64,000 nt of DNA from Austropuccinia psidii. Lineage: Eukaryota; Basidiomycota; Pucciniomycetes; Pucciniales; Sphaerophragmiaceae. The stretch's first letter is position 1. The number at the start of each line of letters is the position of its first letter. The position numbers were made by a program, and so were the translations under genes. The notes below the pieces were generated by a model that was not told where the DNA came from, made no database searches, and was given only the letters and a program-made list of their open reading frames with translations. Positions 10,334 to 22,054 of this stretch are shown here, piece by piece. The stretch spans positions 40,357,359 through 40,421,358 of the forward strand of contig JALGQZ010000009.1 of NCBI GenBank assembly GCA_023105745.1, read 5' to 3'.

Positions 10334-10420
10334 TTCAACATAAAAAAAAAAAAAAAAATTTTTTTCACTTAAAAAAAAAATTGTTTCAACATAAAAAAAA
10401 AAAAAAAAAAAATTTTTTTC

Positions 10421-10466
<46 letters not shown>

Positions 10467-10545
10467 TTGACATATAAATAAAAAAAAAAAAAAATTTTTT
10501 TGACATAAAATAAAAAAAAAAAAAAAAAAAAAATTATAATAATAA
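10228..10545. repeat. A-homopolymer / T-run low-complexity array
   Basis: Repeated blocks of 10-35 A followed by 5-7 T and caacat or gacataa. Any frame through it codes only Lys/Asn/Phe runs. Homopolymers of this length are prone to sequencing error, so their exact lengths are unreliable. Confidence 0.85.
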
Positions 10546-10620
10546 AGATACATAAAATAAAAAATATTGATTAAAATTAAGGATAAAAGATCAGACCAAA
10601 TAAAATAAAGCAAAAAAAAG

Positions 10621-10870
10621 TTAGTCCTTGTATGACTTTAAACTACAGGGTAGCAACCTGAAGGCTAAAATTAGTCCTTGTATGACTTTAAACTACAGGG
10701 TAGCAACCTGAAGGCTAAAATTAGTCCTTGTATGACTTTAAACTACAGGGTAGCAACCTGAAGGCTAAAATTAGTCCTTGTATGACTTTAAACTACAGGG
10801 TAGCAACCTGAAGGCTAAAATTAGTCCTTGTATGACTCAAATTACAGGGGTAGCACACCAGAGGGCTGAA
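10621..10870 (+). repeat. Five tandem 50-bp repeats upstream of R1 pol
   Basis: Units start at 10621, 10671, 10721, 10771 and 10821, each exactly 50 bp, beginning ttagtccttgtatgac. The first four are identical; the fifth has several changes. Two further degenerate relatives lie near 10999 and 11071 (gtccttgyatgac). There are no unique spacers, so it is not a CRISPR array. It sits in the leader of the pol ORF. Confidence 0.9.
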
Positions 10871-11212
10871 GATGCAAGTAAAATCAAGGAATCAAGAAAA
10901 TAAAAAGAAAAGAGAAGATATGAAGAGTAAAACAAAAATGAATAATAGAATAATGAAAGCCTCAAGTAAAACAGTAAACTCAGGACTAGCATTCACAAAT
11001 GTCCTTGTATGACATTAAACTGCAGGATTTGGTATACCTAATATACTGGGTTTTATCCACCTAGAGGTAAAGTCCTTGCATGACTTAAAACTACAACACA
11101 AATTTAATTATGAACAAAAAGGAGAAACTGAAGAGACTGTTTTTATTTCAACTAAAAAATTATTATTAAAAAAAAAATTATCAATTTATGCTTTAAAACC
11201 AGACTAATAATC

Positions 11213-14200
11213 ATGGAAGCTCAAGCCAATGCTGCAAAATATAAGTCAGTACTCAAGAAGGTTAGACCAGTCAATGAAGCTATGCCTCAAGATCTGAATC
11301 CACCTTTGGGAAGACCTGAATTATCAAGAGTTCCATATGAAACACCCCTATCACCTAACCCACCTCCATTTTTTGAGACATCAAAAGTTACAGAAGAAAG
11401 AATTTCAATGATAAACTTTGGACCATCTGGATGGTTATCAGAAGAAGAGATTAATTTATTAAAGAATGTTATATTACTAAGGCAAGAGGCTATAGCATTT
11501 TGTGAAGAAGAAAGAGGCGTACTAAAACATTCTTATGGAAAACCTTATAAAATACCAATTATACCACATCAACCATGGCAAAAGAAACCAATACCAATAC
11601 CAAAATCAATTTTACCTCAATTTATTGAACTAGTCAGAGAAAGAATATGTACAGGACTCTATGAACAATCAACATCAAGCTATAACAGCCCAGTATTTTG
11701 TGTAGCAAAGCCCAATGGAAAACTTAGAATAGTTCATGATCTTCAAGACCTCAATAAAGTAACAATAAAAGATGCAGGATTGCCACCAAATGTTGATGAG
11801 TTTGTAGGATCATTTTCAGGAAGAGCATGTTATGGATTGGGAGATATTATGGGAGGATACGATGAAAGAGAATTGGATATTACTACAAGACCCCTTACAA
11901 CATTTGAAACACCACTTGGAAGACTTCAGCTTACAAGACTACCTCAAGGAGCAACAAACTCTGTGGCAGTTTATCAAGCACAAATGACTTGGATACTTCA
12001 GGAGGAAATACCAGAGCACCTTGGAATATTTATAGATTATGGAGGAATTAAAGGACCCAGATCAACATATCAGCATGAAACATTGAAGGAGAATCAGCTC
12101 ATAAGAAGATTTGTTTGGGAATATGCAGTAACATTAGAAAGAATACTTTTCAGGATAGAAGAGGCAGGACTCACAATTTCAGGATCAAAATTTGCATGTT
12201 GTGTTCCAGCACTTGATATTGTGGGGCATGTTGTGTCTTTGGGAGGAAGAAAGATTTCAAAACAGAAGATAAACAAGATACAAAACTGGCCTAGACCAAC
12301 AACAAAGAAGGAAGTTAGAGGATTCTTAGGATTATGCGCATATGTCAGAATGTTTATCAAGGACTTTTCACAAGTTGCAGCACCATTGAGAATATTGACA
12401 AGGGAGGATGTATTGTGGAAATGGGATGAAAAATGTGAAGAAGCATTTATAAAACTCAGGAAGATAGTAGGAGAAGAAATTACTTTGAAGACATTGAATT
12501 ATGATAAAGGCTCAGGGAAAATAAAATTAGCAATAGATTCAAGTTATATTGCAGCAGGTGCAGTTCTTATGCAAGAGGATGAAAATGGAAAGGATAGGCC
12601 AGTACTATATGAATCAGTAACATTTTCCAGACTAGAATCTAAATACTCTCAGCCAAAATTAGAGCTTTGCGGTGTAGCAAGAATACTCAAAAAACTTCAA
12701 ACAATATTATGGGGTCAACACTTTGAACTTCAAGTAGATGCTAAAGCTTTAATAGAAATGATCAACACACCTTGCTTACCAAATGCACCCATGACAAGAT
12801 GGGTGGCATTCATTCAACTTTTTTCATTTGATCTTGTACACAAACCAGGAAAAACATTTACTATGCCGGATGGGTTATCAAGAAGACCAAAAGGAGAAGA
12901 TGAAGAAGAAAGTGAAAGGGATGATTTTGATGAAGAGGAAGATTGGATCAAACCACATCCAGGATTTGGCCTAAAAGAAGTAAATACAAGCAAAGTGGGA
13001 AAATTATCAAGGAATAAAACAAAAAATATTAAAATTCCAATAAAACAGGAAGGATTTGGAAAACATATGCAGGAATATTTGAATACTTTGAAAAAGCCAC
13101 AATGTGTTGGGGAAGAATACTTCAAGAAAATTAAGAGAAGATCAGTGAGCTTCTATTTAGAAGGAGGGCAGCTGAAAAGAAGGAATCAAGCACATCCACA
13201 AATAGTTGTATACAATGAAAAAGCTCAGAAACAGATACTAAAGAAAATGCATGAAGAGCTGGGGCATAGAGGGGAAAATGAAACATACAGGAGAATCAAG
13301 AAGAGATATTGGTGGGAAGGAATGAAAAAGATAGTTAAAAAATGGGTAAAATCATGTCAAAAATGTCAAAAAAGGAGTCATTTGCAACAAAAAGAAGAAG
13401 AAAAGATATCTGTAACATCTACTTTATTTGAAAGAGTCAGCATGGATGCGGTTCACATTAAGGCAGGAAGATGGAAATACTTAGTTGTAGCAAGAGATGA
13501 CTTTTCAGGATGGCCAGAAACTGTTGCATTAACTAGGCTAACGGCAAAATCAGTCTCAGAATGGTTTAATTCAGAATGGATTTGTAGATATGGAGCACCC
13601 AAAGAAGTCACAGTAGATGGAGGAGCAGAATTTGGAAAAGAGCTACAAGAAGCAGTCAAAAGAGCAGGATCAAGAATCAGAATAACTACACCTTACTACC
13701 CAGAAGCACAAGGAATGATTGAAAGAGGCCATAAGCAATTGAAGGATGCACTTGTAAAAATGTGTGGTGAAAATGGATCCAAATGGAAAGAATACTTACC
13801 AATTGTAACCTTGGCAGATAGAATTTCGGTAAAAAGAACAACAGGATACTCACCATTTGAGCTTCAGTTTGGTCAGCAGGCTGTCTTACCAATTGACATA
13901 GAAACAAACACATACCTGGCCATAGAATGGAATGAAATCTCAACAACAGAAGAGCTATTGGAAGCAAGAGCATTACCGATTGCAGCAAAAGAGGAAACAA
14001 GATTAGCAGCAGCAGAGAAATTAAGAGATTCAAGACACAAATCAGTTCAATATTTGGACAAAAAGATGGCACATAGACTGAGAAATCCACTTGAACCAGG
14101 GGACTTGGTATTAGTTTATAATAAACCACTTGAGTCACAGTGGGGATTACTCTTCAAGAACCGTTGGAATGGACCTTATAGAGTCATAAATCAAGTTAAT

Positions 14201-14398
14201 AATGGACGTTATGAGCTTGAAGAATTGGATGGCACCAAACTTACAAGAAAGTTTGCAGCAAGTCACATCAAGAGGTTTTATCCAAGAGGAAAGGAAGCTC
14301 AATTAAGTTCAGAGTCAGAAAATGAAAGCAGTGAAGAAATTGAAGATGAAGAGTTAATATTGGAGGGAGAAGAAATTGAACAAAATGAATATGATTGA
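11213..14398 (+). CDS. R1 pol: reverse transcriptase, RNase H, integrase
   Basis: 1061 residues from ATG 11213; no protease at the N terminus. RT motifs: FCVAKPNGKLR, then the motif A region GDIMGGYDEREL, motif B LPQGATNSVAV, and the catalytic box FIDYGGIKGP at residues 273-276, where a second Asp is expected but Tyr is encoded (codon 12038-12040). RNase H follows with LAIDSS (Asp 442). Integrase has an HHCC zinc site (HEELGH ... CQKC) and a catalytic triad at D745, D802 and E837. The C terminus has a GPY/F-like module (NRWNGPYRVI) and an acidic tail; I see no chromodomain. The separate ORF must be translated by its own mRNA, re-initiation or an internal entry. The frame is otherwise intact. 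Confidence 0.92.
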   Translation: MEAQANAAKYKSVLKKVRPVNEAMPQDLNPPLGRPELSRVPYETPLSPNPPPFFETSKVTEERISMINFGPSGWLSEEEINLLKNVILLRQEAIAFCEEERGVLKHSYGKPYKIPIIPHQPWQKKPIPIPKSILPQFIELVRERICTGLYEQSTSSYNSPVFCVAKPNGKLRIVHDLQDLNKVTIKDAGLPPNVDEFVGSFSGRACYGLGDIMGGYDERELDITTRPLTTFETPLGRLQLTRLPQGATNSVAVYQAQMTWILQEEIPEHLGIFIDYGGIKGPRSTYQHETLKENQLIRRFVWEYAVTLERILFRIEEAGLTISGSKFACCVPALDIVGHVVSLGGRKISKQKINKIQNWPRPTTKKEVRGFLGLCAYVRMFIKDFSQVAAPLRILTREDVLWKWDEKCEEAFIKLRKIVGEEITLKTLNYDKGSGKIKLAIDSSYIAAGAVLMQEDENGKDRPVLYESVTFSRLESKYSQPKLELCGVARILKKLQTILWGQHFELQVDAKALIEMINTPCLPNAPMTRWVAFIQLFSFDLVHKPGKTFTMPDGLSRRPKGEDEEESERDDFDEEEDWIKPHPGFGLKEVNTSKVGKLSRNKTKNIKIPIKQEGFGKHMQEYLNTLKKPQCVGEEYFKKIKRRSVSFYLEGGQLKRRNQAHPQIVVYNEKAQKQILKKMHEELGHRGENETYRRIKKRYWWEGMKKIVKKWVKSCQKCQKRSHLQQKEEEKISVTSTLFERVSMDAVHIKAGRWKYLVVARDDFSGWPETVALTRLTAKSVSEWFNSEWICRYGAPKEVTVDGGAEFGKELQEAVKRAGSRIRITTPYYPEAQGMIERGHKQLKDALVKMCGENGSKWKEYLPIVTLADRISVKRTTGYSPFELQFGQQAVLPIDIETNTYLAIEWNEISTTEELLEARALPIAAKEETRLAAAEKLRDSRHKSVQYLDKKMAHRLRNPLEPGDLVLVYNKPLESQWGLLFKNRWNGPYRVINQVNNGRYELEELDGTKLTRKFAASHIKRFYPRGKEAQLSSESENESSEEIEDEELILEGEEIEQNEYD

Positions 14399-14442
14399 TA
14401 ATGGCAAGCTTTTCAACTGGAATGCTGGGGACAGCATTAAAT

Positions 14443-14453
14443 GGAGAGGGGGA
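14443..14453 (+). other. Polypurine tract of R1
   Basis: ggagaggggga directly abuts the TG that opens the 3' LTR, as expected for the plus-strand DNA primer. Confidence 0.85.
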
Positions 14454-16709
14454 TGTGGTATTCCATACCATTAGTACCATTTTCAAGCTTACCAATAAAA
14501 CAAAAAAAAAATGATAATAAAACAAACTACGCAAAACATTTTTACACATTACAACTACAGATTTCAAACAGAAATATACAATACGCAGCCTCAAGATCTT
14601 ATCAAAACAGTATAGTATCAAAGGATATATCCACCTTATTGCATCATCAATAACAAATTACGTCATTAAAGGTAGTTAATCTAAATAAAGGTATATGAAA
14701 ATAGACCAAAGCATCAGAAGCTGTATTTTCCCCACCTTGATTCAATTTAAAGAAGAAATACCTCAAGGCTATGCATAAAATTTCAATATATTTTCCAAGA
14801 ACAAATGCTTCCTTAGTAATAATAACACGCATCAAACTTGATAGAAATGATACAATACTAAAATAAAACCACCAGCATAATTCTCTCAGAACATATGTAA
14901 AAAATAGAAACAAAAAGACTTTCTCCGCCTTCAAGAAAACATCACCAGCCAAATTATCTCAAAGACATCACATGATTTTGATAAGAAACAGAAACACCAG
15001 CATAATTTTCTCATATACATCATATGACTAGAAGACAGTTCAATTGTCAGGAGCTGTATTTTCTCCACTTTCTTGGCAAAAATAAAATCCCACCAGCCAA
15101 ATTATCTCAAACACATCACATGATTTTGATAAGGAAAAGAACCACCAGCATAATTCTCTCATAACATACGTAAAAAATAGAAACAAAAATACTTTCCCCA
15201 CCTTCAAGAAAACATCACCAGCCATATTATCTCAATGACCTCACATGACTCTGGAAAAAAGAAAATCTCACCAGCCAAGCTATCTCAAATACATCACATG
15301 ATTTTGATAAGAAAAAGCACCACCAGCATAATTCTCTCAGAAAATACGTAACAAAGTCACCAAAAATGAAAGTGTCACCAGCAAAATTATCTCAAATACA
15401 TCACATGATTTTGATAAGAAACAGAAACACCAGCATAATTTTCTCATATACATCATATGACTAGAAGACAGTTCAATTGTCAGGAGCTGTATTTTCTCCA
15501 CTTTCTTGGCAAAAATAAAATCCCACCAGCCAAATTATCTCAAACACATCACATGATTTTGATAAGGAAAAGAACCACCAGCATAATTCTCTCAGAAAAT
15601 ACGTAACAAAGTCACCAAAAATGAAAGTGTCACCAGCAAAATTATCTCAAATACATCACATGATTTTGATAAGAAAAAGCACCACCAGCATAATTCTCTC
15701 AGCAAACACGCTGCTACACCAAAACTACATGTCTCACTAGCTAAAACCTCTCAGCTATGATTTTTTCTAAGTACCCTATTTTGAGAAGCTCTATGGAGGC
15801 CCAAAAGCTATAAATAGAGGTCCTCTCTCCCTCATTTTTCCCATCATCATGGAACAAGTTCCCACTATCCAGGATCATAACCATCCCTGAACTAGCAGGA
15901 TATCTAGAATAGTAGTAGTGTTTTAGTAGTGAAAAGCTCAGTAGCCTTGCTCAGTAGCTTAGTATTAGTGAAGAATAGTAGTATAACCGTAGTAAAAGCT
16001 CAGTAGCCTTGCTCAGTAGCTTAGTATTAGTGAAGAATAGTAGTATAACCGTAGTAAAAGCTCAGTAGCCTTGCTCAGTAGCTTAGTATTAGTGAAGAAT
16101 AGTAGTATTAACGTAGTAAAAAGCTCAGTAGCCTTGCTCAGTGGCTTAGTATTATTAAAAAAAAAGTAGTAGTGATATAAAACCCAGTATTAAAAAAAAA
16201 TCCTAAAAGAATCAAATCCAGTAGTCTTATTATTAGTACTCATATCAAAAAAAAATCATTATAATCAACCTAAAACCAAAAAAAAATATATATATTCTTA
16301 TCATTCTTATTAAAAAAAACAAAAAAAAATATTCTTATTAGTTTCATTAAAATAACAGAAACCCAAAACATATATATATATATATATTATCATCACTTTT
16401 ATTAAAATAAAGTAAAAAAAATCTAGTGTTTATTTTATCAGAAATTTTAGATCAGAATTTTTACTGTAGTGTTATTGATAGGTCTGATTTAGAGACTGCT
16501 GATAAGTCTTCTCTATCTGTTAAAGCCACAAATCTTATTTTATTTTGTGATTCTCTGTAGGCTGACTATTCAGTATTATTTAGAGGGGCAGCTAATACAC
16601 CTTAGCACCCATGGTTATTGGACAATTCTGAAATTCAAAACAGACTTACCAATAATTTCCCCCTCAAGGTACTGCCTTATTTCATCCCACACCAAAAGGA
16701 GTTCCCACA
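14454..16709 (+). repeat. 3' LTR of R1 (2256 bp)
   Basis: Same ends and order as the 5' LTR, including the TATA box at 15809-15816. It is 77 bp longer, mostly from an extra copy of the agctcagtagccttgctcag unit near 15940-16070. Otherwise there are only scattered single-base differences, consistent with a recent insertion followed by repeat-number change. The gcgt target duplication is at 16710-16713. Confidence 0.93.
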
Positions 16710-16713
16710 GCGT

Positions 16714-17274
16714 CAGTCCACAACAATTTTCCGGTCAAACCAGACTCATGTTTGGTGGCACACCACCAAACACACCTCACCTGACCACACAAAAAGATCC
16801 CCAAAGTGAAATTTTCCTATCCACTCCCACCATTGCCCAGTAGGTCATTGTATGACACTTAACCTGGGGAAGATATGCTTATTGTTTGCCGTCACACCAT
16901 CAAACATGGCTGCATGCCACTCATATGCCACTACACAATATGCTTCTACAATGCACCCAATTTTGGATATGCTAATGTCAACCTTGGTCCACCAATTCTT
17001 GCGTAATATGCCGCAGATCCAGCAGTAATATTGGTGCACCCACATTCTTGCCACCTTGCCTTGATATATTCCCCAGATTGGATATGAAAATTATGATCCC
17101 AAGAGGCCCATCTTCCTAAAAACCATGCACGTAACCACAGGCCATCCCCCTTTGAGCCCATTGCTGCCTCTCATAAAAGCTTTCCACCTGTGCTTATTTG
17201 TCTTCATTCCCTTTAGCTACCCCTTCCTGATCTTATAATTTCCAACTGTCCCCAAATAATTCATAATAGCCATC
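16714..17274. other. Unassigned flank right of R1
   Basis: No gene recognised. Short minus-strand frames here have no recognisable motif. It continues the locus broken at 1148. Confidence 0.4.
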
Positions 17275-19660
17275 ATGTCAACCCCTTCAAAACCACTTTT
17301 CATTGGGATGATTAATATTTGTATTGAAATAAATTGTGATATAGCCTTAAATCCTGATAATTCCCACTTAGCTTCTTGGATTATCCTATGGCATAATCAA
17401 CACAGCATATTTGTATATCTCCTCAATCACCAGAATAATATTTTCTCCCTCCCTGGCACCCTTTCCAAGACATTGATACCATTCCTTGGGGCACCACAAA
17501 CCTTCATGCACTGTGGTCCTAGTCGGACATGGATTGAAAATTGCCAAACCAATCCTACTAAAACATTATTTGTTGAGGGAGTATTTATGACTGATCCAAA
17601 TTATCCTTGCTCATCTCAGAAACCCAATCTGGCTTTTATGTTCCTCACATGGTATCCAAACATTCTATTCATAATTGAAAGTTTTTGAAAACAAGACTTC
17701 AAGCTTACAATACCTCAAGAATATGACTGTAATACTCATAGTCAATGTCAACTTTTTACTCCCACATTTCCCGCTTCAAACTCCATTCCACCCTCATATC
17801 CAGCTCTCTTTTCATTTACTTCCAAGCAAAAACTGATACAATTACCCAGTGGATCAGACCTCCCCATAATGACCCCGCCCCATTCCATTATTCAAACTTC
17901 CCTCCTCCCTCATTAAAAGACCGGACTAGCTTTTCTTTGGGATCACAAAATCCCCAATGGACAATCAGCCCGTAACCTCTGGGCCACCTCACCCCCTGGA
18001 TCCACTATTAATTCCAGGCACATAATTACAAAAAAGGTGGTCAGCTCATTTGAATCCCTTTCAACCAATACCCCTCTTGGAGGACTACTTGCGGATGATA
18101 TGGGATTAGGTAAAGCCATTCAGGCCATTGCACTAATTGGTACCTCCAAGGAGCGGCTAATTACAAATGTTCACCGCTCAACGCCCACCATCATCATCTA
18201 CCCACCTCATTTAATTACCAACTGGCAATCTGAAATATCCAAGCATGCTCAGGCTGGAGTGCTGCAAGCCAAAATCTACCATGGTCCCACTCGTCACTTG
18301 TTATCTGAGGCCGACATCTTAAAATGTGACATCATCATCACGTCTTACAATACTATCACCCAAGAATTTAAACAAACCAATACCTCTACATCATTCATTT
18401 TTAAAATCAATTGGCATTGTATAATTTTGGATGAAGCACAGTGAGTGTCTGATCTTTAAATGATTCAAATTACCTTTTCTATCCAATAACCCTTCCCCCA
18501 TTCTATAGCTATATTTTCTCTCAATATAATTCCACTCACTGTGCCATTAATAGCCTCCTATCATCCTGTCAAATATGTTTAAGGGGCACACCTATTCACA
18601 ACACCATTTATGACCTTTTGGGCATAATATCATTCATCACACAGCCCCAGAGCTCAGAGCAAGATAACTGGTCACCATTCATCCTGAGTAGTCTTTCCAA
18701 AGGTAGAAATGATATTTTGCATTTGGAATTGCAGCATTTAAGTTTGAGCCACACCAAAACCACACATCTCAAATCCCTCCCCACTATTAGCCATCATTAT
18801 GAGCTGCTCCCACTTAACCCAACAATGCAGAAAGAATATTCCACATTATATGAAGAATTCCTATCATCTAAAAGCAAACAACCAGGAGAATGTTTCAGAA
18901 ATATTAATAAGCCGCAAATATGTTGTAACCATCACATCATGCTTAACACAATTGCAGATGCTGATTTGGAAGACCATGAGGGCAGGAGCACTCAGAATAA
19001 CTCCTCAACAATCACACGAACCTATGTGGATGGGGAAACATGCATGATTAGTAGTAAAATTGCACACCTCCTAAAATTCTTACTCAAGAACAAACAATCA
19101 AATTTTGGTCCAACCAAATTGGTGGTTTATATGCAATGGACGCAATTTCTGGATTTGTGAGTTAATTCTAATATTCAACCATTATCAATTGAATCCATCT
19201 GACCTTTTTGTATGGTAGAATTGGTATTGCACTTTCCCATCACTCTATTCTTTCAGCACAATTTGATGGAACAATTACAGCACAAGCGTAGGAGAAGGCC
19301 CTGGAGAATTTCTTCAATAATCCTGAATTTGAATTACTCATTGCATCCATTGCCACAGCTGGAACTGGCCTCAATATAACTTGCGCTAATATGGTCTATT
19401 TAATGGTGAGGGGACCCCAAAAATTATACTGTGATTTTCAGAAACTGACATCCACATTTCCAGGAACCCAATTGGAACCCAGCCATTGAGGCTCAGGCTG
19501 TTAATTGACTCCATCATATTGGCCAACAACGACCTGTGAAGGTCATTCAGTTGAGGTCAACATGCAGAAGGCACCTTTCAAGCTCATCTTTGTCCCTGAT
19601 TCTATTACTATTCTGAAATATTTGTTTATGGGAATTCCATATTCAAATCACCAATAGGTC
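17275..19660 (+). pseudogene. SNF2-family helicase pseudogene with surviving introns
   Basis: One frame runs from ATG 17275 to 18440, broken by TGA at 17686 and TAA at 17914. It encodes the SNF2 motif I region LLADDMGLGKAIQAIALI, where the Walker A Thr is Ala, then IIITSYNT and LDEA. A 68-nt intron (18441-18508, GTGAGT...TATAG) completes DEAH across the junction. The next exon has RGTPIHN (motif III region) and runs to about 19155. Further splice sites at about 19156 and 19405-19463 lead to the helicase C domain (FDGTITAQA, TAGTGLNIT, LHHIGQ). TAG near 19290 and TGA near 19502 break it. The family (Rad5/Rad16/HLTF-like) remodels chromatin or acts in repair. Here it is dead and may be transposon cargo. 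Confidence 0.85.
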
Positions 19661-19995
19661 CAAGAAAAGAAGAACTCATTAACTGCATGAGCCTTCCTGA
19701 TATTATCTAATTTGTGTTTGACAAATTTTATAATTCCTTTTCACCCCATCACAGGTCCACAATCATGAACACCATGAGCTGGATAGAAGCTCTTCAATAT
19801 TTCCTCAATGAAAATGAGAAATATGGTATTATTTCTAAGGGAGACAGTGATACATTCCAATTCATATTGCTCATATTCTAACATGGTTAGAAAGTTGTTG
19901 CATCTTTAAGAAATAATAATTAGATTGTATTACATCTGCACAAATAATTAACAAAATGTTAATTTGTAACTTTTCTATACATTTATTTTCCTAAG

Positions 19996-22054
19996 TTATT
20001 GCAGAGCATCACCATTTGCGCTAATAACTGGCATTTCAAGTATTTTGAGGGTGATAGTTGGCATCTTACTACAACCTTTGAGCCAATCTTGATCAAATAC
20101 CTGAAAAGATAGCCCTTCAGGAATATCACCATCATCTGTCAATTGTATTTCTGGCAGTCTATCAATAGTTTTTTTACCCTTTTTTTATACAATTACAAAA
20201 CTCTATTTCTAAATCAATTTTTAATACCAACTCATTAAATAGGCCTGAGCGCCAGTGTAAGCCCACTTTGCGGTAAACTTGACGGCCATTTTCCACTACC
20301 TCCTCAGTATCTGAGAATACTCAAGGGTCATTGAATTGTGATGCTAGAATTGGAAATTTATCTGTATCACACCATTCACAGCGGCGCTCACAGGTCTGCA
20401 CATCATCAATTAGATTATCATCGGATTTACTTCACAATGAAGAAGAGATACAGTAACTAACCCTTTGACAAATCTTTGCAAGCTTTTGATTATCCTTCTT
20501 TTTTACCAAATACTCAGCATCCTTTTGAATAGACTTCCATTCTCTTTTCAAATAAGTGAAATATTGCTCCATTAAAGCTTCCACGACCCCATAGTTATTA
20601 TGATCCTTTTTACAACAGTAGTGATGATACTCTGCGCTGACAAGTGCAAGACCTAATGTACGGTAAGTCACCATAGACATAAACTTGTTGAATGGATGTT
20701 GCCATGAGCTCTCCCAGTCCCAAGTGAATTGCTTTAGTCCTAACTTGTGGAGCTCATTTTGCAGTAGCTTTGAAAACCCTGAGACTGAACCTGTGTTGAT
20801 GGCTCATTGAAAACATCCTTGGGGACATATCCAAGATGACCAGCCACTTGAATTGCAATTTCATGCTCTTCTGTGCTGGGTGGTGCTGGTAGTGAGGAAA
20901 AATCCTTATCCCTTACTTTGAGTAGGAACAGACAATGGGCATGTAAAGCTGATCTCATCCCATGGACATTTTCTGGAAGTTCCGCTTTCAGCCTTTTTTT
21001 TTGCTCCTTCTGGTTTGCACATTTTTCCACATTGTGAGCTTTGTGAGCCTGGTTCCTTTGCTGTCTCATCTCAGATTGATTGAAAATATTCTGGTTAAGG
21101 GGAATTTGAGGATGGGTGAACTCACTATTTGACTGAGTGCCTTGCTCATGTGCCATGAAATTGTCCCTCCTTGGTTCATCATTTGTTTCACTTTGAGTCG
21201 GAGACATGTTCTCATCCTCATCATCCACTATTTTTTCTCTTGATGAACTGGCATGACCCATCCTTGGTTTGGAAGCATATGGATGATGACGTCCACTGAC
21301 TTTCTCTTTATGGACCAGAGGTGAAGATGCATAAAGTTCATCACCTTCCATGCAAATCATCAGCTAACACATCAAAAAATTAATAAAGACTGGTCATACT
21401 CAAGATCTTCAATTGGCTACTGAGATTGGACTGACTTGCCTTTAGGTGCCATATCTAACCCATGAAACAAATGTATCAAATTGTGAAAACGTTTATACTC
21501 CAACATCAAAATGACTTAATTTGATGAAGCGTCAATCCTGGATTTCCTTCCAACAGACCACTCCAAGTAACACTTTCCAATTGTCTTTTTTGTCACCCGC
21601 CATCAACCTGATTTTCATTTCCCACATGAACCTGAGATCATGATGGAATATTGAGGGTTGGCAGTTTACTTTGTCCAAAGGGATCCTGGGATGCAACTGG
21701 ATTCCGACCAGGATTAAGGAGGAACTAACATGGAAATTTTGATTGGGGATTAGCCTTTGATGAAATTTGAGGTGTGCTTTCTGGCCCCTCAGACACATGC
21801 ATTTGTGTATTAGTGGGATTCTGGGGAATTGGAGTGACAGAAATATTTGGTATTGACCAAGTGCTTGAAGTTGGAGCCTTTGCATTTCCCACATCAATGT
21901 TACAACCTGATACATCCATTGAGAATGCAATAGGGGTTGTGAGAGGAATGTTGGGACTCAATGGTGACTGTGTTTGAACATATTCTATGCTAGATTCACT
22001 ATCTGAGTCATGAACAGAACCTGAATAGGATTTATGTGGCTTGGAAGATGACAT
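19996..22054 (-). pseudogene. Unidentified multi-copy-type gene, decayed
   Basis: It starts at ATG 22054 (MSSSKPHKSYSGSVHDSDSE), with an acidic Ser-rich N terminus. In-frame stops follow near 21724, 21645 and 21600. A second open stretch (21360-20740) contains SALHAHCLFLLKVRDKDFSS. A frameshift near 20770 leads to FMSMVTYRTLGLALVSAEYHHY and a charged helical region to about 20432. Further pieces (GRQVYRKVGLHWRSG, then LSFQVFDQDWLKG) run to a TAA at 19996-19998. From memory this resembles a repeated protein family of rust genomes, but I know no function and no catalytic motif is visible. It converges on the SNF2 relic, whose end is about 340 bp away. Confidence 0.65.

Larger units (their letters stand above)
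1149..16709 (+). mobile_element. R1: complete 15.6 kb Ty3/Gypsy-type LTR retrotransposon
   Basis: Order seen: 5' LTR, primer site, gag-protease ORF, frameshifted accessory ORF, about 2.1 kb of repeat-rich spacer, RT-RNaseH-integrase ORF, polypurine tract, 3' LTR, with a 4-bp target duplication. The LTRs are almost identical by eye apart from one extra tandem unit in the 3' copy, so the insertion looks recent. At 15,561 bp it is large for the superfamily, whose autonomous fungal members are usually 5-10 kb. RT precedes integrase, which is the Ty3/Gypsy order. Both long ORFs are open, but the RT active site carries Asp to Tyr, so this copy is probably not self-sufficient. Confidence 0.95.

Noticed and set aside
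10075..10470. Open frame of Lys/Asn/Phe runs
   Set aside because: Pure low-complexity A/T tract; the frame is an artefact.
10621..10870. CRISPR-like array
   Set aside because: The 50-bp units abut with no unique spacers, and the setting is a eukaryotic retrotransposon.
1149..16709. R1 as an endogenous retrovirus or pararetrovirus
   Set aside because: No envelope-like or movement-protein-like ORF is visible; accessory ORFs match only Gag's own C terminus.
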